A model generated the notes under the pieces. The model did no database searches, was not told the DNA's origin, and saw only the letters and a program-made list of their open reading frames with translations. Source: Paracoccaceae bacterium (lineage in GTDB: Bacteria > Pseudomonadota > Alphaproteobacteria > Rhodobacterales > Rhodobacteraceae). Taken from it: DNA of 18,558 nucleotides. Location: NCBI GenBank assembly GCA_018647275.1, contig JABGTH010000008.1:1-18558 (forward strand), given 5' to 3'. The position numbers and the translations under genes were made by a program. This document shows positions 1 through 6,707 of the stretch, in pieces (positions within the stretch are counted from its first letter, which is position 1; the number at the start of each line of letters is the position of its first letter).

Positions 1-1103
1 ACCTGTTCGGGTGATCCGCCCATTACGGCGCATAGGGCCGCAGCGGACATGGCTGCGGCAGACCCCACTTCGGCCTGACAACCCGCTTCGGCACCAGAAA
101 TAGAGGCGTTGTATTTCACTAGACCCCCAATGGCGGCAGCAGTCAGCAGGAAATCTTCGATATGGGACTCTGATGCGCCTGGTACGTGGTCAAGGTAATA
201 GCGCAGAGTTGCTGGCAACACGCCTGCAGCCCCGTTTGTTGGGGCGGTAACAACTTGACCACCAGCGGCGTTTTCCTCGTTTACGGCCATGGCATAGACG
301 CTCATCCAGTCATTGATGGTGTGAGGTGCTTGTTGGTTCATACCCCGTTCAGCCAACAATGCGTCATGAATGCCTTTGGCGCGGCGTTTCACGTTCAGGC
401 CACCGGGTAGAATACCATCTGTTTCAAGGCCGCGGTTGATGCAATCGTTCATCACTTGCCACAAACGCGCGGTTCCTTTTTTCAGGTTGGCCGCGCCGCC
501 ACGGGCTTCTTCATTGCTGCGTTTCATTGCGGCGATGGTTTTGCCAGAGGTTTTGGACATCTTCAGCATTTCAGTGGCTGATTTGAATGGAAAGGGGACT
601 GAGGCACCTTCATCGGTGGCTTTGCCTGCGGCCAATTCCTGTTCTGTCATGACGAAGCCGCCGCCGATAGAATAGAACACTTGGCTAAGGGTGACATCGC
701 CCTGTTTGTCGGTTGCCATCAGGATCATTCCATTTGCGTGCCCATCAAGCTGTGTGTCGTAGTCGAAGATCATATCGGTCTTTGGATTAAAATTCAGCGT
801 CGGCAGGTCTGCAGGGGTCAGCGTGTTTGTCTTTCGCATGGTCGTGAGAACCGCATCAGCCTTATCATTGTCGTAGGTGTCGGGCAGAAACCCCGCAAGG
901 CCAAGGATCGTCGCGCGATCTGTTGCGTGGCCTATACCCGTAAAGGCCAAGGATCCGTGCAGGGACGCCTTAATACCTGAAAATTCAAACGGTGAGGCGC
1001 GCATCATGTCAAGGAAACGGGCGGCGGCCACCATCGGTCCCATCGTGTGGGAAGAGGACGGCCCAATGCCAACCTTGAACATTTCGAAAACGGATAGGAA
1101 CAT
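1..1103 (-). CDS. sdaA: L-serine ammonia-lyase (L-serine dehydratase), 3' end cut by window edge
   Basis: Deaminates L-serine to pyruvate and ammonia in the cytoplasm using a 4Fe-4S cluster. Reading the minus strand from ATG at 1103 gives about 367 open codons to the edge. The N-terminus holds the family signature GPSSSHTMGP (about residues 14-23) of the beta domain. The alpha-domain part includes APTNGAAGVLPA and, near the edge, SGAEAGCQAEVGSA, whose cysteine is a cluster ligand in this family. Single-chain family members are about 455-460 residues, so roughly 90 C-terminal residues lie outside the window. The start overlaps the upstream GST stop as TAATG, with an AAGGA-like site inside the end of the GST gene, which points to translational coupling. 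The call is secure; only the C-terminus is unseen. Confidence 0.93.
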   Translation of the reverse strand, partial: MFLSVFEMFKVGIGPSSSHTMGPMVAAARFLDMMRASPFEFSGIKASLHGSLAFTGIGHATDRATILGLAGFLPDTYDNDKADAVLTTMRKTNTLTPADLPTLNFNPKTDMIFDYDTQLDGHANGMILMATDKQGDVTLSQVFYSIGGGFVMTEQELAAGKATDEGASVPFPFKSATEMLKMSKTSGKTIAAMKRSNEEARGGAANLKKGTARLWQVMNDCINRGLETDGILPGGLNVKRRAKGIHDALLAERGMNQQAPHTINDWMSVYAMAVNEENAAGGQVVTAPTNGAAGVLPATLRYYLDHVPGASESHIEDFLLTAAAIGGLVKYNASISGAEAGCQAEVGSAAAMSAAALCAVMGGSPEQ

Positions 1104-1804
1104 TAGATTGGGCTTCCTTCAGGAGCGTTTGGTGCTGCGGGTTTTGTGAACGGGGTTGCGTTCATACCTTCTGCTTGGATTAATGAATAAACGGGCGCGA
1201 GTGTTTCCAAGCGCTGACACATGTCATGGAGGGCTGGGCAGTTGGCCATGCTGTGCCAACTACGGTCATAATCTCGTGGGCAAATGGCGGGCCAGTGCAA
1301 TGTGGCCGCGATGTAAAAATCCAAAGCGCGGGGCTTTTGCCCGCCGCACCATGTATGTCCGTGGGCCACAAGGCCATTGAGTTGGGTGTGATAACGAACC
1401 AATGCGTTTGCCGCGTTTGCGCGCAAAGTACTTTGGTGGATAGGGTCAGCGCCAATGAATTGCTCAGGATAAAACAACATAAGCAAGGCGGAGTGAACGG
1501 TGTTAGACAAAAAGAACAACCACGTCAGGAAGTCTGCACGCTCAGCACTGTCTGGGGCAGGGCCTACGCCGCCGTGGCGATTGGCCAGCCAAAGCAGAAT
1601 AGCGCCTGTTTCAAAGATGGGCCCCTGATCCGTTTCCAGTGTTGGGATCAAACCATTGGGCTTCAGGGCCATGTAGGCATTCGAACGTTGGGCCGCTTGG
1701 CGACGGTCCACTAGTGCACACCTATAGGGCGCTCCAACTTGTTCCAGGGCAAGGCGGATCACAAGGGATGCGTTATCAGGGGCGTAATGCCGGACATAGC
1801 TCAT
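1103..1804 (-). CDS. Glutathione S-transferase family protein
   Basis: 233 residues, a normal length for a cytosolic GST. The N-terminal thioredoxin-like domain (about 1-80) shows NGLIPTLE at 50-57, with the cis-proline that contacts glutathione, and ETGAIL at 65-70, the E-[ST]-x-A-I element that binds the gamma-glutamyl group. The helical C-terminal domain (about 90-215) is less conserved. The N-terminal stretch YAPDNAS includes a serine that could be the catalytic residue, as in bacterial beta/theta-like GSTs; this is inference. The substrate cannot be told. It is the first gene of a two-gene unit with sdaA (1-base stop/start overlap). The AAGG just before the ATG is too close to be a good ribosome binding site, so the start is only moderately certain. 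Confidence 0.85.
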   Translation of the reverse strand: MSYVRHYAPDNASLVIRLALEQVGAPYRCALVDRRQAAQRSNAYMALKPNGLIPTLETDQGPIFETGAILLWLANRHGGVGPAPDSAERADFLTWLFFLSNTVHSALLMLFYPEQFIGADPIHQSTLRANAANALVRYHTQLNGLVAHGHTWCGGQKPRALDFYIAATLHWPAICPRDYDRSWHSMANCPALHDMCQRLETLAPVYSLIQAEGMNATPFTKPAAPNAPEGSPI

Positions 1805-1897
1805 GCCTTAATGAATACGGCAGATGGTACTATAGGTCTTTCCGAAAACGACATTTCGAAGTGAAGAGGGGACGTGACCCATTTTTGCGATGCATTT

Positions 1898-1930
1898 GTG
1901 CGAGATTAAGGGGGTGCTTTCTTCTCGCAC
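1898..1930. repeat. 8-bp inverted repeat in the GST/rpiA divergent intergenic region
   Basis: GTGCGAGA at 1898-1905 is matched exactly by TCTCGCAC at 1923-1930, with a 17-base spacer. Neither strand has a T-run after it, so it is not a plain intrinsic terminator. It lies in the 176 bases between two divergent genes, 50 bases before the rpiA start, and could be an operator or a leader hairpin. A TATAAG at 1949-1954 is -10-like but lacks a good -35, so I do not annotate a promoter. Confidence 0.45.
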
Positions 1931-1980
1931 CTTAGCCAGCACTTTTGTATAAGGTTTGCAGTAACTGGGGAGTCGCTGCT

Positions 1981-2766
1981 ATGGCCGGAGAATTGTCACC
2001 AATCGACAAGGCAAAATTTGTTGCTGCCAAACGGGCTGCACAATACGTCGAGGACGGCATGCGCGTTGGATTGGGTTCCGGATCAACTGCTGCGTGGTTG
2101 GTGCGTTTTTTGGGTGAAAGCGTACGCAATGATGGCCTGCGGATTAAATGTGTTCCCACATCGACCCGCATTGCTGAATTGGCGCACGAAGTTGGACTTG
2201 ATATTATTTCGTTGGATCAAGCCAAGTGGTTAGACATAACCATTGATGGTGCAGATGAGTTTAACAGCGACCTAAACCTGATCAAAGGTGGAGGTGGTTC
2301 ATTGCTACAAGAGAAGATCGTGGCGACGGCTTCTGATCAAATGATTGTTATCGCGGACATCGGCAAAGAGGTTGAATCCTTGGGCAATTTTCCATTGCCA
2401 ATCGAGGTCATTCCCTTTGGTTGGCAGACCACCCAAGCGCTGGTCGAAGAAACCCTTATTTCTATGGATGTTTTGGGCCGTCAGTCGACGCTGCGCATGA
2501 ATGGACATCGCCCGTTTATCACGGATGAGGGGAACCATATTCTGGACCTTCATTTAAACCGCATTGGAAACGCACGCCAGTTGGCGATGGTGATTAATCA
2601 AATGCCGGGTGTGGTTGAAAACGGTCTGTTTATTGATATCTGTGATGCAGTCGTAATCGGCTTCGGTGATGGCCGTGTCGAGATACGTGATATTAATACG
2701 GGGACGGTCGAAACAGACCGCCTTGATCCTGTCGAAACAGACAACCTGTTTAGCGATTTTTCATAA
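1981..2766 (+). CDS. rpiA: Ribose-5-phosphate isomerase A
   Basis: Interconverts ribose 5-phosphate and ribulose 5-phosphate in the non-oxidative pentose phosphate pathway. The product is 261 residues from the ATG at 1981. Family motifs appear in order: GLGSGSTA (30-37, phosphate binding), PTST (59-62), DGADE (89-93) with the catalytic aspartate/glutamate region, and KGGGG (102-106) followed by EK at 111-112. An upstream in-frame start at 1945 would add 12 residues, but GGGGAG at 1967-1972 is spaced 8 bases before 1981, and MAGELSPIDKAKFVAAKRA is the N-terminus I expect for this group, so 1981 is chosen. gor follows after 14 bases and the two are likely co-transcribed. Base composition is like that of its neighbours. 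Confidence 0.95.
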   Translation: MAGELSPIDKAKFVAAKRAAQYVEDGMRVGLGSGSTAAWLVRFLGESVRNDGLRIKCVPTSTRIAELAHEVGLDIISLDQAKWLDITIDGADEFNSDLNLIKGGGGSLLQEKIVATASDQMIVIADIGKEVESLGNFPLPIEVIPFGWQTTQALVEETLISMDVLGRQSTLRMNGHRPFITDEGNHILDLHLNRIGNARQLAMVINQMPGVVENGLFIDICDAVVIGFGDGRVEIRDINTGTVETDRLDPVETDNLFSDFS

Positions 2767-2780
2767 CAAGGACTAAGCCT

Positions 2781-4139
2781 ATGGCATTCGACTACGATCT
2801 TTTTGTTATTGGTGGTGGCTCTGGCGGCGTACGTGCAGCCCGTGTTGCAGCTGGTGAACATGGTGCGAAAGTCGCATTGGCAGAAGAGGATCGTTACGGC
2901 GGCACCTGCGTTATTCGCGGCTGTGTCCCCAAAAAGCTGATGGTATTTGCATCGGGTTACAGCGGTGTTGAGGCGGAAGCTGGAGCATATGGTTGGGATA
3001 TCACGTTGGGTAATTTCAACTGGGACCGCTTTAAAGTGTCTATGCACACTGAACTGGATCGCCTTGAGGCCATCTATCGCCGGTTGCTTGCCAACTCTGG
3101 TGTCGAGACATTCGATGCACGGGCAACTGTCAAAGACGCGCACACGGTTGTCTTGTCCTCGGGTGAAGAAAAGACAGCCAAGCACATCTTGGTCGCTGTG
3201 GGTGGTCGCCCGACACGTCCCAACATTCCAAATGCGGATGTGGGTATCGTGTCTGATGATTTGTTCGATCTGCCAGAACTGCCAAAAACGATGCTGATTA
3301 TCGGCGGCGGTTACATCGCGTCTGAATTTGCAGGCGTCATGAATGGTTTGGGCGTTTCGGTGACGCAATATTACCGTGGCGACCAAATCTTGCGTGGCTT
3401 TGACAATGAGGCGCGTACATTGATTGCGGACCAAATGGTCGAAAAAGGCATTGATCTACAACTGGGCACGAACATCGCTGAGATGGAAAAACGTGACGAT
3501 GGGGTTTTGGTTAAGTCGACCACTGGCGCCGAAGCTATTTTCGATCAGGTTTTGTTTGCAACGGGCCGCAAACCGAACACGGATGGTTTGGGTATTGAAG
3601 AAGCTGGCGGCGCGCTGGGCCGTGGTGGCGAAATTGTTGTGGATGAGTATAGCCAAACTGGTGTTCCATCGATCTATGCGATTGGCGATGTGACCAACCG
3701 TGTGAACCTGACACCTGTTGCGATCCGCGAAGGCATGGCTTTTGTTCAGACTGTGTTCAACGCCAACCCAACACCTGTCGATCACGATTTGATCCCATCC
3801 GCGATTTTTACGCAGCCTGAAATGGGAACCGTTGGATTGTCTGAGGAAGCAGCGGCTGAAATTGAACCGATTGAAGTTTATGCGACGACATTCAAGCCAA
3901 TGCAGTCGTCATTCGCAGGCAGACCCGATCGCGTCATGATGAAACTGATCGTCTCCCAAGCAACGCGCGTTGTCTTGGGTTGCCATATCGTTGCGCCGAA
4001 TGCAGGCGAGATGATCCAACTGGCAGGGATTGCGGTCAAAATGGGCGCTACAAAAGAAGATTTCGACCGGACGGTTGCGGTTCACCCCACAATGTCGGAA
4101 GAAATGGTCACAATGAAAACACCTACACGTAAAACATAG
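2781..4139 (+). CDS. gor: Glutathione-disulfide reductase
   Basis: FAD-dependent, NADPH-using reduction of oxidised glutathione in the cytoplasm. 452 residues, the usual length. The FAD-binding GGGSGG loop lies at 11-16. The redox-active disulfide is in GGTCVIRGCVPKK (Cys43 and Cys48). The second dinucleotide fold begins GGGYIASE at 175-182 and is followed by Arg199 and Arg205, at the positions that select NADPH in E. coli Gor. The C-terminal dimer-interface motif HPTMSEE (His435, Glu440) supplies the active-site base of the partner subunit. Together the cysteine spacing and the two arginines argue for glutathione reductase over dihydrolipoamide dehydrogenase. It follows rpiA by 14 bases, which fits a link between pentose phosphate NADPH supply and glutathione recycling. 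The stop is TAG. Confidence 0.95.
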   Translation: MAFDYDLFVIGGGSGGVRAARVAAGEHGAKVALAEEDRYGGTCVIRGCVPKKLMVFASGYSGVEAEAGAYGWDITLGNFNWDRFKVSMHTELDRLEAIYRRLLANSGVETFDARATVKDAHTVVLSSGEEKTAKHILVAVGGRPTRPNIPNADVGIVSDDLFDLPELPKTMLIIGGGYIASEFAGVMNGLGVSVTQYYRGDQILRGFDNEARTLIADQMVEKGIDLQLGTNIAEMEKRDDGVLVKSTTGAEAIFDQVLFATGRKPNTDGLGIEEAGGALGRGGEIVVDEYSQTGVPSIYAIGDVTNRVNLTPVAIREGMAFVQTVFNANPTPVDHDLIPSAIFTQPEMGTVGLSEEAAAEIEPIEVYATTFKPMQSSFAGRPDRVMMKLIVSQATRVVLGCHIVAPNAGEMIQLAGIAVKMGATKEDFDRTVAVHPTMSEEMVTMKTPTRKT

Positions 4140-4221
4140 AGATAGATGGCTTGATTTTCTGTCCTGAAAGCACAGGTATAGAGCAAGTTTAAAGTTTCTA
4201 AATTTAAGGAATGACGCGAAA

Positions 4222-5430
4222 ATGGCTGGCAATACAGGCGGCCCCTGGGGGGGCGGCGGCAATTCGGGCGGTAACAACGGCGGCAGCAATGGCGGCGGAA
4301 ACCGTGGGGACAATGGCAACAACGGTGGCGGGCGTAAGCCGGGCAACGATGGGTCACAAATCCCAGAGATTGATGAGCTGGTCAAAAAAGGCCAAGAGCA
4401 ACTGCGCGTCCTAATGGGCGGCCGCGGTGGCACTGGCGGCGGCAATGGCGCTGACAATGGTGGTGGCGGTCCTGCACTGACGCGCGGCACAGTCGGGCTT
4501 GGTCTTTTGGCAGCTGCAGTGTTGTGGGGGATGACAAGCTTCTATACTGTGCGCCCAGAGCAGCAGTCCATTGAATTGTTCCTTGGTGAATTCTCGGGCA
4601 TCGGTACTGAGGGTCTGAACTTCGCTCCTTGGCCACTGGTCAAAGCTGAAGTTTTTGACGTCACAACTAACCGCACCGAGACAATTGGTGTTGCGCGGAC
4701 GTCTGGCAATGATGGCTTGATGCTGACAACAGACGAAAACATCGTAGACATCGATTTTGAAGTTGTTTGGAACGTCAAAAACGCGCGTGATTTCAAATTC
4801 TCGCTACGCTCTCCTGAATCTTCAGTGATTGCGATTTCTGAGGCTGCGATGCGTGAAGTTATCGCTGAATCCGAATTGGCTCCGATTTTGAACCGTGACC
4901 GTGCCAGCGTTGAAGTCGACGTGCGCGAATTGATCCAACTTACTTTGGACAACCGCCAAACAGGTATCAACATTCTGCGTGTGAACGTAAAGAAGGTCGA
5001 TCCACCAAGCCAGACAGTGCGCATGGTCGATGCAAACGGTAACGTAACAACCGTTTCTGTTGTGGATGCGTTTCGTGATGTGCAGGCAGCTGAACAAGAG
5101 CGCGACCGCCTAGAACGTCAAGCGGATGCATATGCAAACCAGAAAACTGCGGAAGCCCGTGGTGAGTCTGCTCAGTTGCTTGAAGCCGCTGAGGGCTATC
5201 GCGCCCGTGTGGTCAATGACGCTGTTGGTGAAGCCAGCCGTTTCTTGGCAGTTTTGAACGAATATCAAGCGGCCCCAGAAGTAACCCGCAAACGTCTTCA
5301 TCTTGAGACGATGGAGAAGGTTCTGGGCGATGTGGACAAGATTATTCTTGAAAACAACACCGATGGAGGGCAGGGCGTCGTTCCCTATCTTCCCCTGAAC
5401 GAATTACGTAAAAACGGAGGGTCAAACTAA
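4222..5430 (+). CDS. hflK: HflK, FtsH protease modulator subunit
   Basis: HflK and HflC form a large inner-membrane cage around FtsH and modulate its proteolysis; both are SPFH/band-7 proteins. This 402-residue product has a long cytoplasmic Gly/Asn-rich N-terminus (about 1-45 and 66-84), then a single transmembrane segment (about 89-108), a band-7 domain (about 110-310) and a charged helical region with AEQERDRLERQ and EARGESAQLLEAAEGYRARV. The low-complexity N-terminus is a known HflK trait but is strongly glycine-biased here. An AAGGA at 4207-4211 precedes the ATG. The stop overlaps the hflC start as TAATG. An 82-base gap separates it from gor, so it may have its own promoter; I saw no convincing one. 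Confidence 0.93.
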   Translation: MAGNTGGPWGGGGNSGGNNGGSNGGGNRGDNGNNGGGRKPGNDGSQIPEIDELVKKGQEQLRVLMGGRGGTGGGNGADNGGGGPALTRGTVGLGLLAAAVLWGMTSFYTVRPEQQSIELFLGEFSGIGTEGLNFAPWPLVKAEVFDVTTNRTETIGVARTSGNDGLMLTTDENIVDIDFEVVWNVKNARDFKFSLRSPESSVIAISEAAMREVIAESELAPILNRDRASVEVDVRELIQLTLDNRQTGINILRVNVKKVDPPSQTVRMVDANGNVTTVSVVDAFRDVQAAEQERDRLERQADAYANQKTAEARGESAQLLEAAEGYRARVVNDAVGEASRFLAVLNEYQAAPEVTRKRLHLETMEKVLGDVDKIILENNTDGGQGVVPYLPLNELRKNGGSN

Positions 5431-6314
5431 TGCGTAACTCTAGCTATTTGATCCCTGTCTTTGTGATTGCAATCGCAGGTATTCTTTCATCGATCTTTAT
5501 TGTGGACGAGCGCGAAAAAGTTCTGGTTCTGCGTTTTGGTCAAATTAAACAAGAGATCACGGAACCTGGCTTGGGCTTTAAAATCCCATTGCTGGATGAA
5601 GTTGCACGTTACGAAGACCGTATCTTGACTATGGAAACGGAATTGATCGAGGTCACACCGGCCGATGATCGTCGTCTAGAGGTCGATGCATTTGTTTTGT
5701 ATCGTATCACAAACGTGAAACAGTTCCGCCAAGCGCTTGGTGGTGGCGGTGAACGTGAAGCTGAAGTGCAGTTGCGCGGTATTCTAGACTCGCAAATTCG
5801 TGCTGTTTTGGGTTCTGAAGGTGTGACTTCTAACACCATCCTATCCCCAGAGCGCGCGGCATTGATGGTTCAAATTCGTGATCAGTCTGACTCGCGTGCT
5901 AAGGCACTTGGCCTATCGATTGTGGATGTGCGTCTGCGTCAAACCAACCTTCCAGAGCAAAACTTTGCTGCGACCTTGCAGCGGATGATTGCGGAACGTG
6001 AGCGTGAAGCAACGGATGAACGTGCGCGTGGTCGAGAGGCTGCACAACGTGTTCAAGCGTTGGCAGACCGTACGTATGAGGAAATCTTGTCTGAAGCGCG
6101 CCGTGATGCACGTATCGCTGAGGGTGAAGCTGATGCGGCACGTAACAAAATCTTTGCGGAAGCATATGGTCAAGATCAAGAATTCTTTGAATTCTACCGG
6201 TCTTTGACTGCCTATGAAAAAGCGATTACTGGCAAAAATTCTTCCTTGGTTATTTCGCCTGACAGCGAGTTCTTTAACTACTTTAAGAGTGATCAAGGCG
6301 CTGCTGCAAAGTGA
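5430..6314 (+). CDS. hflC: HflC, FtsH protease modulator subunit
   Basis: 294 residues, the normal length for HflC. An N-terminal signal-anchor segment (about 6-25) is followed directly by VDEREKVLVLRFGQI, the start of the band-7 domain, and then by a long charged helix with alternating Arg/Glu/Ala (about 180-240). It contains EAYGQDQEFFEFYRSL, typical of HflC C-termini. It partners with HflK in the FtsH-modulating complex. Its ATG overlaps the hflK stop by one base (TAATG) and its TGA overlaps the next gene's GTG (GTGA), so three consecutive genes appear to be translationally coupled. Confidence 0.94.
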   Translation: MRNSSYLIPVFVIAIAGILSSIFIVDEREKVLVLRFGQIKQEITEPGLGFKIPLLDEVARYEDRILTMETELIEVTPADDRRLEVDAFVLYRITNVKQFRQALGGGGEREAEVQLRGILDSQIRAVLGSEGVTSNTILSPERAALMVQIRDQSDSRAKALGLSIVDVRLRQTNLPEQNFAATLQRMIAEREREATDERARGREAAQRVQALADRTYEEILSEARRDARIAEGEADAARNKIFAEAYGQDQEFFEFYRSLTAYEKAITGKNSSLVISPDSEFFNYFKSDQGAAAK

Positions 6315-6514
6315 TTGAAATGATTTTATTGGCCATTGGGTTGGTCATGATCGTAGAGGGGCTAGCATATATGCTAGCCCCTTCGCTTATTGAACAGGTC
6401 CTTGAAATTTTGCGTAGCCTACCCGAACCATCGCGGCGCCAAATGGGCGGCTTGGTTTTTGTGTTTGGTTTGCTGTTGGTGTGGGGCGCGTTCCAACTGG
6501 GCGTAAGTCTGTAA
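6311..6514 (+). CDS. DUF2065 (YjeT-like) small inner-membrane protein
   Basis: 67 residues starting at GTG 6311, which overlaps the hflC stop by four bases. Two hydrophobic segments are visible (about residues 4-24 and 46-64) around a short charged loop PEPSRRQMGG, giving a hairpin membrane topology. The sequence VEGLAYMLAPS matches the EGL-PML-YP region I recall from E. coli YjeT, which also lies just downstream of hflC. The function is unknown; the conserved position suggests a link to HflKC/FtsH, which is inference. An ATG at 6320 is an alternative start. A perfect 26-base palindrome lies inside the coding sequence (listed separately), and both of its leucine codons are CTA. Confidence 0.85.
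   Translation: MIEMILLAIGLVMIVEGLAYMLAPSLIEQVLEILRSLPEPSRRQMGGLVFVFGLLLVWGAFQLGVSL
6357..6382. repeat. Perfect 26-base palindrome inside the DUF2065 coding sequence
   Basis: AGGGGCTAGCATA (6357-6369) is followed with no spacer by its exact reverse complement (6370-6382). As RNA it would form a stem of about 11 pairs with a four-base loop, with four G:C pairs near its base. It lies 43 to 68 bases past the hflC stop and encodes most of the conserved EGLAYMLAP stretch. It has no T-run. It could protect the hflKC 3' end, tune expression of the small protein, or bind a protein as DNA; none of these is shown by the sequence. Confidence 0.9.
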
Positions 6515-6579
6515 AAAACCGCCAAAGAGGGCCAAATGTTTCAATGCACTACCCTTCGCTTCACGGTTTCTTGAGAATT

Positions 6580-6609
6580 CCTTGAAAGCACCGCGTCTGC
6601 GCACCATGT
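6580..6609 (+). promoter_or_regulatory. Predicted heat-shock (RpoH / sigma-32) promoter of the Do protease
   Basis: CCTTGAA at 6580-6586 is an exact match to the sigma-32 -35 core. After CTTGAAA (6581-6587) and a 15-base spacer comes ACCATGT (6603-6609), one mismatch from the CCCATNT -10. Transcription would begin near 6616, giving a leader of about 90 bases. Heat-shock control is the known pattern for this protease family. The 193-base gap from the preceding gene holds no other feature I can support. Confidence 0.6.
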
Positions 6610-6707
6610 TTCAGGTTGCAGTCTGCACACCCTAGATGCAGGCTGTATGTGACGCGTATTGATGCGCAAAATCGCTCGAAGTGGCCCGTACTTACAGGAG
6701 ACGATAA

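Noticed and set aside
1945..1980. Longer RpiA start at 1945
   Set aside because: The extra 12 residues are not family-like and the ribosome binding site fits 1981.
2598..3434. 278-residue minus-strand frame
   Set aside because: Lies opposite rpiA and gor, no domain recognisable, cysteine/histidine-rich composition typical of shadow frames.
4140..4221. Promoter for hflK with TTGATT and TATAGA
   Set aside because: The spacing is too long (about 20 bases) and alternatives are no better, so it is not annotated.
3909..4490. 193-residue minus-strand frame rich in proline, opposite the end of gor and start of hflK
   Set aside because: The proline runs are the complement of the Gly-rich HflK N-terminus; both plus-strand genes are clearly real.
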